Below are positions 6,376-11,401 of a DNA stretch of 11,401 nucleotides, one piece after another (positions within the stretch are counted from its first letter, which is position 1; each line of letters starts with the position of its first letter). The notes under the pieces are model-generated. The model was not told the DNA's origin. It searched no databases and worked only from the letters and a program-made list of their open reading frames with translations. The position numbers and the translations under genes are program-made. This DNA is from Spirochaetia bacterium. Lineage in GTDB: Bacteria > Spirochaetota > Spirochaetia > PWKH01. The DNA lies in contig JAIPFS010000026.1 in assembly GCA_021736545.1 (NCBI GenBank), positions 1 to 11,401 of the forward strand. Reading direction: 5' to 3'.

Positions 6376-7068
6376 ATGGTATTTCATAGAGCTTTAAAAA
6401 AAGATTCAAAAAAAATATCAATTATGCTGGTAGATCCATGTAATGCGAGTAAAGTCGGACTGCAGAATTTTTTTTATGAGAAAAGAGATCAGTTCTCTTT
6501 AATATTCACTGCAAAAAGCTGCAGGGAGGCTGTGAAACTCTTGAAAAAAAATAATCACTTAGTTGATATTCTTATTACAGAACTCTATTTGCATAACAAT
6601 GGCGGTAGTCAGCTTATCCACTTTGTAAAAAAGAATTGTAATCACATAAAATGCATCGGTTATTCAAATTATTGCAATAATTCTATTATCAATAAAGCTT
6701 TAGAAATGGGTATGGACTGCTTTGTTAAAAAAGATTCCAGCTTAAAAGATTTATCAAAGGAGATACTGAAATGTTATCGTGAAATTGACAATTCGATAAA
6801 AAAAGCAGAGTCACAAAAAGGGGATAACAACTCAAATATTCTTACTGATCGAGAAAAACAGGTCATGTATCTTATTTGTTCAAATAATGAATATAAATCT
6901 CATGAGGTGGGACAAGTTCTCGATATCGCCACTAATACAGTATACAAACACAGACAGAATATAAAGAAAAAGATAAAATCCAAAGGAGATGTGGGTATGA
7001 CAAAATTTGCTATACAGCAAGGTTTGATAGACAGCAAAAAAGACAAAAAAGATTCTGAAGATTCCTAG
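6376..7068 (+). CDS. NarL/LuxR-family response regulator with Glu at the phosphoacceptor position
   Basis: A 230-residue regulator with a receiver domain (about 14-135) and a LuxR-type helix-turn-helix (about 155-217; ILTDREKQVMYL at 155-166, then TNTVYKHRQNIKKKI at 186-200). The first-strand acidic pair is Asp20-Pro21, and the normal Asp of strand 3 is Glu69 (DILITELYL). The downstream Ser97 and the lysine in FVKKDSS (116-122) are retained. Asp-to-Glu at this site mimics phosphorylation in some regulators (NtrC D54E is the known case), so the protein may be constitutively active. The ATG has AAGGA about 6 nt upstream. Lysine and A-tract content is very high compared with the genes to the right. 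It shares family with the regulator at 4703-5422 but is clearly diverged from it. Confidence 0.85.
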   Translation: MVFHRALKKDSKKISIMLVDPCNASKVGLQNFFYEKRDQFSLIFTAKSCREAVKLLKKNNHLVDILITELYLHNNGGSQLIHFVKKNCNHIKCIGYSNYCNNSIINKALEMGMDCFVKKDSSLKDLSKEILKCYREIDNSIKKAESQKGDNNSNILTDREKQVMYLICSNNEYKSHEVGQVLDIATNTVYKHRQNIKKKIKSKGDVGMTKFAIQQGLIDSKKDKKDSEDS

Positions 7069-7138
7069 CAGAGCATCAGGGCGATTCCTTGAGAATAGTA
7101 AACTATGAAGATCACAAGCAGGGTGCACTCCATTAATT

Positions 7139-7165
7139 AAGCCCCGCCAGCGCATGGCAGGGCTT
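7139..7165. terminator. Bidirectional terminator hairpin between convergent genes
   Basis: AAGCCCCGCCA (7139-7149), a 5-nt loop and TGGCAGGGCTT (7155-7165) form an 11-bp G+C-rich stem with one C/A mismatch. It lies downstream of the plus-strand regulator (stop at 7068) and the minus-strand nitroreductase (stop at 7200). T-tracts are short on both sides (TTTC to the right; TTAATTAAT on the minus strand), so strength is uncertain, but position and stem fit a shared terminator. Confidence 0.65.
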
Positions 7166-7199
7166 TCACCACATAAAAAATACACATAAAATACAAAGT

Positions 7200-7715
7200 T
7201 CAGATGAAACTTACTACATCATCTAATTCTCGGCGGATTTTACGACTCTTTTTCTTCCAGGCGTCTTCCTGGTATCCTAGAGGCGTCATCGCAAAAACCT
7301 CCTCATCTGCATCAAGGGGTAAGACCTTACGCAGAACTTCATAATCAAAAGCTCCTATCCAGCATGTACCCAGCCCTTCATTCTCTGCAGCTAGTATCAT
7401 GTGGTCCATAGCAATAGTCAAATCTGTCTCCAGAGAATTGTATCCATCCCAGCGATTCCAAGCATCTTTTCTCTTCCCTTTGACTATAAGAACTGCAGGG
7501 GCATTCTGGAACCAGGCCTTTCCATAGCACTTGTTTACATCTTTCCTCTTTTCCGGGCTTCTTACCACAAGAAACTTCCATGGCTGCGCATTGGTAGCGG
7601 AAGGGGCAATTCGACCGGCTTCAAGGATGCGCATAAGGACTTCTTCAGGTATCTCCTTTTCCGGATCGTAGTTTCTTACACTCTCTCTGCCGATAATTAC
7701 ATCTTTAAAATCCAT
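7200..7715 (-). CDS. Nitroreductase-family FMN flavoprotein
   Basis: A 171-residue protein of the nitroreductase superfamily, NAD(P)H-dependent flavoenzymes normally active as homodimers with FMN. Visible signatures are the N-terminal phosphate-binding RESVRNY (10-16), APSATNAQPWKFLVV (37-51) in the core fold, GLGTCWIGAFD (114-124) and the C-terminal PLGYQ (145-149). The protein is on the short side of the family, as in the small archaeal/clostridial type. The substrate cannot be predicted. The ATG has AAGGAG 8 nt upstream. It lies 30 bp after the YitT-family gene and is probably the last gene of that operon, before the hairpin at 7139-7165. Confidence 0.88.
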   Translation of the reverse strand: MDFKDVIIGRESVRNYDPEKEIPEEVLMRILEAGRIAPSATNAQPWKFLVVRSPEKRKDVNKCYGKAWFQNAPAVLIVKGKRKDAWNRWDGYNSLETDLTIAMDHMILAAENEGLGTCWIGAFDYEVLRKVLPLDADEEVFAMTPLGYQEDAWKKKSRKIRRELDDVVSFI

Positions 7716-7745
7716 ACTTCCTTCTCCTTATTAAAAATTTTCTTC

Positions 7746-8627
7746 CTAAGCATGCCCGGGATTGAAGGGAGTAAATCCCTCCCCTATCACTTCATGGGCA
7801 GGGGAAATAATCATAAATGCATCCGGATCAATATGCCGAACTATATGGGTAAGCCGACTGATCTTGCGGTTTTTCACTACTGCCATAATGATATTCTTGT
7901 TATTATCAGTATACATCCCCCGAGCTTGAATGGCGGTGCCGCCGAGCCCTTCACTGTGAAGCAGTTCATACCGTATTTCATCATACTTGTCACTAATAAT
8001 ATAGGCCATTTTAGCATAATTCAGACCGCTGGTAATTAGATTTATTACCTGTCCGGTGGAATAGAGGGTTATTACAGCGAATAATGCACTCTCAACCCCG
8101 AAAACAAAACCGGAAAAAAGAATAATTAGTCCGTCAACCAGCATCAGAGATGTCCCCAGAGGTATCTTTGTATAGTGCTGAATAACCTGAGCGAGGATAT
8201 CCGTACCGCCAGTGTTAGAACCTCCCTTCATGACCACGCCGAGTCCTATTCCTGTAAGGACTCCTCCGAAAAGGGCTGATAAGAGAATATCAGTTCTGTC
8301 GGCATAGGGGAGAATCCCTTGATAGCCTATGCTTTGTCCTAGTATAGTAACAGATATAGAGAGTACTAATGTTCCAAAAAGGGATCTGAAACCGTAGCGT
8401 TTCCCAAAAATCAGCAATCCAAGAAAAAAAATGGGAATACTCATCAACAGTATCAGCAGTCCAGTATCTGCAGCAGTAAGGTGATAAAGAATTATCGCCA
8501 AGCCGCTGACCCCTCCAGCGGCAATTTTTGCCGGGCCAAGGAACAAAACAATTCCTAAGGCTGTCACGACTGAACCCGCAGTAATCATAGCATATTCGAT
8601 TATGGAAGAAAAAAATGATCTATTCAT
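7746..8627 (-). CDS. YitT-family inner-membrane protein with C-terminal DUF2179 domain
   Basis: A 293-residue membrane protein of the YitT/DUF161 family, common in Firmicutes and spirochetes and of unsettled function; transport is often suggested. About five to six hydrophobic segments lie between residues 10 and 200, and the signature GGSNTGGTDILA is at 135-146. The soluble C-terminus (about 207-285; ISDKYDEIRYELL, then GLGGTAIQARGMYT and HIDPDAFMII) matches the DUF2179 domain usual in this family. The start is ATG 8625-8627, since AAGGA lies about 6 nt upstream; an earlier in-frame ATG at 8657 lacks one. Upstream are short palindromes and an 11-bp repeat. It is followed 30 bp later by the nitroreductase gene. 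Confidence 0.9.
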   Translation of the reverse strand: MNRSFFSSIIEYAMITAGSVVTALGIVLFLGPAKIAAGGVSGLAIILYHLTAADTGLLILLMSIPIFFLGLLIFGKRYGFRSLFGTLVLSISVTILGQSIGYQGILPYADRTDILLSALFGGVLTGIGLGVVMKGGSNTGGTDILAQVIQHYTKIPLGTSLMLVDGLIILFSGFVFGVESALFAVITLYSTGQVINLITSGLNYAKMAYIISDKYDEIRYELLHSEGLGGTAIQARGMYTDNNKNIIMAVVKNRKISRLTHIVRHIDPDAFMIISPAHEVIGEGFTPFNPGHA

Positions 8628-8670
8628 AACAGTTCCTTGCAAAGTATACGGATGCATACCGAGAGATACT

Positions 8671-8687
8671 ATGTTCTTAACATGTTA
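8671..8687. promoter_or_regulatory. Overlapping palindromes upstream of the yitT-like gene
   Basis: ATGTT-CTT-AACAT (8671-8683) overlaps the perfect 10-bp palindrome TAACATGTTA (8678-8687), giving three alternating half-sites. On the minus strand, a possible promoter TTGAAA-N17-TAAGAA runs into this region. An operator is possible, but no known regulator site is recognised. Confidence 0.25.
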
Positions 8688-8693
8688 GATGAA

Positions 8694-8723
8694 GCATTTC
8701 AACAGCATTTCAACAGCATTTCA
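8694..8723 (+). repeat. 11-bp tandem repeat, 2.7 copies
   Basis: GCATTTCAACA occurs at 8694-8704 and 8705-8715, followed by a partial third copy, GCATTTCA, at 8716-8723. It fills the 101-bp gap between the DUF188 gene stop and the yitT-like start. On the minus strand each unit supplies a TTGAAA that could serve as a -35. It is too short and too few in copies to be a CRISPR array. Confidence 0.8.
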
Positions 8724-8728
8724 GTTAG

Positions 8729-9202
8729 CTATGAATTAAGTTGTTTGGTAAGAAATGAATCAAAAAGGTCGGCAAATGCCTTCACCTCTTTTGAAGTGAA
8801 TCGGTTATTTCCACCGTGCGCGCCGTCTCCGGCGAATTGGCGATATTCGCCCATCATCTTTCTGATGGATACGCGCTCCCGAATATTTGATTCAGTATAG
8901 AGGTTTCCACGGTCGTCCATACAGACCGCTCCAGCTTCAACACAGCGCTCCATGAGGTAGATGTCTCGGGAGCATACAATATCTCCGACTTTCACATGCT
9001 GTGCAATATAACGGTCCGCTTCGTCATCACCCTGTTCTACCACTACCATTTGCACCTTTTCATTGACTTTTACTGGTAGAGCTCTATCCGCTGCAAGAAC
9101 TACGGAGAGGCCCGTTCTGTCAGCAGCGCGCAGTGCAATTTCCCTTAGCTGCCGAGGGAAGCCATCTCCGTCAATCCATATCGTCATACTTTTTACGTTC
9201 AT
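8729..9202 (-). CDS. YaiI/YqxD-family protein (DUF188)
   Basis: A 157-residue member of the DUF188 family, which includes E. coli YaiI and B. subtilis YqxD. The fold is PIN-like; the function is unproven. Alignable features are the N-terminal strand MTIWIDGDGFP (6-16), DDEADRYIAQHVKVGDIVCSRD (59-80) and RGNLYTESNIRERVSIRKMM (98-117). The usual DADACP motif is DGDGFP here: both aspartates and the proline remain, but the cysteine is Phe. The start at 9202 has GGAG 12 nt upstream; ATG 9187 would match the usual family N-terminus more closely, so the start is uncertain. It begins 22 bp after the manA stop on the same strand, which implies cotranscription. Confidence 0.88.
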   Translation of the reverse strand: MNVKSMTIWIDGDGFPRQLREIALRAADRTGLSVVLAADRALPVKVNEKVQMVVVEQGDDEADRYIAQHVKVGDIVCSRDIYLMERCVEAGAVCMDDRGNLYTESNIRERVSIRKMMGEYRQFAGDGAHGGNNRFTSKEVKAFADLFDSFLTKQLNS

Positions 9203-9224
9203 AACTTTAATACACTCCGTTCTT

Positions 9225-10571
9225 TCAATCAGTGCCCGGATTTTCGGCAGCATAATCAGAAGGTATTGCGGCAAAAAAAACATCACCGGTACAAGTGCAG
9301 GTGTATTCCTTTATATCAGCAGGAATTACCAGCGATTCTCCTTTCTTGAAAACTTTCTCCATGCTCCTCTTTTTCTCTTCATCAAGATAAGAAAAACGAG
9401 CTTCCCCTGTCATAACGATAGCAAGTTCGATGCTGCGACGACCTTGGACACTAAAGCTGGACGAACTGCAGCGCCGCAGCGAAAAATCCTTCGCTGGAGT
9501 AACATAAGAATAAAGGGTTCCGGCTTTAACCTCACATGGAGCAGCTTTAAGACTTTCTTTAGCACTGTCTTTGTAGTAAAGAATCTCCATCAGCTCGGCA
9601 GTATCGATATATTTTTCCGTCAGTCCGCCGCGAAGGACATTGTCCGAGTTTGCCATAAGCTCAACTCCCAAACCATGTATGTAGGCATGGAGTTCTCCTG
9701 CAGGCTGATAAAGAGCTTCTCCGGGCTGCAGATGGATAACATTCAGATAGAGTGGAGCCAGAGCTCCTATGTCCTGTGGATATTCCCGATGAAGCTGCAT
9801 CACCAGTGAGAACGGGCAGGCAGGATCATCCTCCATAAGCTCTTTTTTTTCTATATATCCGCATATTTCTTCTACTGTGAGTTTCGCTTTATTTTCAGGC
9901 AGGCTCAGAAGCCGTTCAACAAGCTTGCGGCAGCGTTCTTCTTCGGGGAGCCCGCGGTCCTGAACCAGCGGTCTCAGATACATCAAATACCAGTGAGACC
10001 CGGTTTTCATGAAGAGATCATCTATAGTTTTAAGATCGCGGAAGCCGCACATTGCGGTAAATGGGCTGACGGCACAGAGTATTTCCGGTTTATGGTTTTT
10101 GTCTTTGTAGGACCGATTGAAGGCATCCAAAGGAATCCCCTGCTTGTTTTCCCTTTCAAACCCCTTTTCAGCCTGTTCCTTATTGGGGTGACACTGTATG
10201 GACAAGGGCTTTTCAATGGCAAGAACTTTGAAGAGAAAGGGAAGATCTTTAATTCCACTCCCCCGAGAATCAAGCCCGCCCCACTGTTTCGGATTATGTT
10301 TCAAGAGACTGTCCAAACGAATTGCCTGCTGAGCACATTCGGAGGCGGAAGCATCAGCAGGTATATTCCCAGAGTTTTGCTCTGAACCTGTAAAAATTTC
10401 TTTATCCCCTTCTGGTATAATGACTTCTCCTTGGCCTTTGGGATGTGTACCCATCCAAAGTTCGGCGAAGGGAGCTTTATCCGGGTTTTTCTGTCCGATG
10501 AGTTCAGGTATGTGAACTGCGGAACCCCAGGCGTATTGCTGTACAATGCTCTTTAATCTGTATATATTCAT
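9225..10571 (-). CDS. manA: Mannose-6-phosphate isomerase, class I
   Basis: A 448-residue zinc enzyme of the cupin superfamily that interconverts mannose-6-phosphate and fructose-6-phosphate, linking mannose use and mannosyl-donor synthesis to glycolysis. Signatures are YAWGS near the N-terminus (13-17), the zinc-site segment SIQCHPNK (124-131; Gln126 and His128), HKPE (160-163; Glu163), LYQPAGELHAY (287-297; His295) and RGGLTEKYID (314-323) with the catalytic arginine. It is longer than E. coli ManA (391), partly through a Ser/Ala-rich insert at about 60-85. No ribosome binding site precedes either ATG (10577 or 10571). The promoter position predicts transcription starting exactly at 10571, so that start is chosen. 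It leads a minus-strand run with the DUF188, yitT-like and nitroreductase genes. Confidence 0.93.
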   Translation of the reverse strand: MNIYRLKSIVQQYAWGSAVHIPELIGQKNPDKAPFAELWMGTHPKGQGEVIIPEGDKEIFTGSEQNSGNIPADASASECAQQAIRLDSLLKHNPKQWGGLDSRGSGIKDLPFLFKVLAIEKPLSIQCHPNKEQAEKGFERENKQGIPLDAFNRSYKDKNHKPEILCAVSPFTAMCGFRDLKTIDDLFMKTGSHWYLMYLRPLVQDRGLPEEERCRKLVERLLSLPENKAKLTVEEICGYIEKKELMEDDPACPFSLVMQLHREYPQDIGALAPLYLNVIHLQPGEALYQPAGELHAYIHGLGVELMANSDNVLRGGLTEKYIDTAELMEILYYKDSAKESLKAAPCEVKAGTLYSYVTPAKDFSLRRCSSSSFSVQGRRSIELAIVMTGEARFSYLDEEKKRSMEKVFKKGESLVIPADIKEYTCTCTGDVFFAAIPSDYAAENPGTD

Positions 10572-10577
10572 AGGCAT

Positions 10578-10606
10578 AGTCTATAATTAAGTGAAAAAGT
10601 GGTCAA
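10578..10606 (-). promoter_or_regulatory. manA promoter, predicted leaderless start
   Basis: On the minus strand, TTGACC (10601-10606), a 17-nt spacer and TAGACT (10578-10583) form a good sigma70-type promoter. Counting the last base of the -10 as -7 puts +1 at 10571, the A of the second manA ATG. Together with the absence of a ribosome binding site, this points to a leaderless transcript. Confidence 0.5.
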
Positions 10607-10633
10607 TCATTTATAGGAAACAGTTGAAAATTT

Positions 10634-10662
10634 TGCGGTTTTCTGAAAAAGTAGGATAAGAT
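10634..10662 (+). promoter_or_regulatory. Weak candidate promoter for the phosphofructokinase gene
   Basis: TTGCGG (10634-10639), a 17-nt spacer and TAAGAT (10657-10662) lie in the 117-bp gap shared with manA. Matches are 3/6 and 4/6. The predicted leader of about 20 nt would contain the AAGGAG ribosome binding site (10675-10680). TTGAAA at 10624-10629 is an alternative -35 but lacks a well-spaced -10. Confidence 0.25.
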
Positions 10663-10688
10663 CAAGATTATGTTAAGGAGCATGTTTC

Positions 10689-11401
10689 ATGAACTATTCC
10701 CCTCTTCAAAAAGATCGATACACGTATAAGCCCAAGCTGCCTAGGATTTTCAGGCAGGATATCCATAATGTGGTACCGGTGTCCGGAAAAGCCACGGATG
10801 CGGCCTCAGACCAGGTTGAACTGAAGAAGCTTTTTCCGAATACCTACGGTATGCCGATTATTTCGTTTGATTCAGGTCAGAATACAGCTATTTCAAAAAA
10901 GGTTAAGGTTGGAGTTATTCTTTCCGGCGGGCAAGCCCCGGGCGGGCATAATGTTATTGCCGGTATTTTCGATGCTTTGAAAAATGCCAATAAAGATTCT
11001 GTGCTTTACGGCTTCCGGGGCGGTCCTTCAGGAATTCTAAATGATGACGCAGTGGAAATTACCAGCGATTTTATTGATGAGTTTCGGAATACAGGCGGTT
11101 TTGATATCATAGGTTCCGGAAGGACAAAACTTGAGACTGAGGAGCAATTTGACCGCTGTGTTGAGGTTTGCCATCAACGTGGAATTGATGCGCTGGTTGT
11201 AATCGGCGGAGACGATTCCAATACCAATGCTGCGGTTCTGGCTGAATATTTTAAGAACGCTGATGCAGGTATTGCGGTTATTGGGGCGCCTAAAACGATT
11301 GATGGTGATTTAAAGAATGAGCATATTGAGGTCTCTTTCGGTTTTGATACGGCTGTAAAAACCTATTCTGAATTGATTGGTAATATTGAAAGGGATGCAA
11401 A
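10689..11401 (+). CDS. pfp: Pyrophosphate-dependent phosphofructokinase, N-terminal part (runs off the right edge)
   Basis: The first 237 codons of a long-type pyrophosphate--fructose-6-phosphate 1-phosphotransferase, the reversible glycolytic enzyme that uses PPi instead of ATP, as in Treponema, Borrelia and plant PFP. The start ATG has AAGGAG 8 nt upstream. Visible parts are the phosphate-site strand [18 protein letters not shown] (about 75-92), [10 protein letters not shown] (about 108-117), [12 protein letters not shown] and [11 protein letters not shown]. Asp in GGDDS and Lys in PKTIDGD, in place of the GGDGS and PGTIDND of ATP enzymes, are the known marks of PPi use. The open frame is uninterrupted to the window end; these enzymes are usually about 550 residues. 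It is divergent from manA. Confidence 0.93.
   Translation, partial: MNYSPLQKDRYTYKPKLPRIFRQDIHNVVPVSGKATDAASDQVELKKLFPNTYGMPIISFDSGQNTAISKKVKVGVILSGGQAPGGHNVIAGIFDALKNANKDSVLYGFRGGPSGILNDDAVEITSDFIDEFRNTGGFDIIGSGRTKLETEEQFDRCVEVCHQRGIDALVVIGGDDSNTNAAVLAEYFKNADAGIAVIGAPKTIDGDLKNEHIEVSFGFDTAVKTYSELIGNIERDA

Noticed and set aside
7401..8039. Long plus-strand open frame across the nitroreductase and yitT-like genes
   Set aside because: It is antisense to two clear family members, crosses their intergenic gap and has no recognisable domain or ribosome binding site.
8694..8723. Repeats considered as a CRISPR array
   Set aside because: Units are 11 bp, directly adjacent without spacers, and fewer than three; no cas gene is present.
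9063..9809. Long plus-strand open frame antisense to the DUF188 gene and manA
   Set aside because: The opposite strand encodes conserved enzymes with motifs; this frame has low-complexity, basic, motif-free sequence.

Overview
The window looks like chromosomal DNA of a free-living spirochete (Spirochaetaceae-like). This is inferred from the long pyrophosphate-dependent phosphofructokinase of the Treponema/Borrelia kind, the overall A+T-leaning composition and the mix of neighbours. No rRNA, tRNA, CRISPR array, transposase or phage gene was seen, and the species cannot be named from the sequence alone.

Left block (1-3827), household genes. On the minus strand lie the start of a probable DAHP synthase (1-108), a long-chain acyl-CoA synthetase (147-1799) and a small ArsC/Spx-fold protein whose active-site cysteine is a serine (1968-2312). 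On the plus strand, divergent from them, is asparaginyl-tRNA synthetase (2418-3827). A 17-bp dyad lies over the overlapping -10 boxes of the divergent promoters. An 18-bp-stem hairpin follows asnS.

Middle block (3949-7068), the accessory part. A visibly more A+T-rich island of five genes forms two divergent units. The minus unit encodes a NarL/LuxR-type regulator with a degenerate receiver (4703-5422), a small secreted protein (4298-4660) and a three-helix membrane protein (3949-4278). The secreted protein has both a Sec signal peptide and a segment matching the bacteriocin double-glycine leader consensus except at its last position. The plus unit encodes a small predicted outer-membrane protein (5688-6260) and a second NarL/LuxR-type regulator (6376-7068) with Glu at the phosphoacceptor site. 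The 265-bp divergent region between the units carries a perfect 16-bp tandem duplication and a 25-nt pyrimidine tract. My inference is a peptide-secretion, signalling or immunity cassette under phosphorylation-independent regulators; this is the best candidate here for an undescribed system.

Right block (7200-11401), household genes again. On the minus strand, read leftward, are manA (9225-10571), a YaiI/DUF188 protein (8729-9202), a YitT-family membrane protein (7746-8627) and a nitroreductase (7200-7715). This run ends at a strong hairpin (7139-7165) shared with the convergent island. Divergent from manA is the 5' part of a pyrophosphate-dependent phosphofructokinase (10689 to the window end). 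Both manA and pfp act on fructose-6-phosphate. The manA promoter is placed so that the transcript should begin at the start codon, i.e. a leaderless mRNA.
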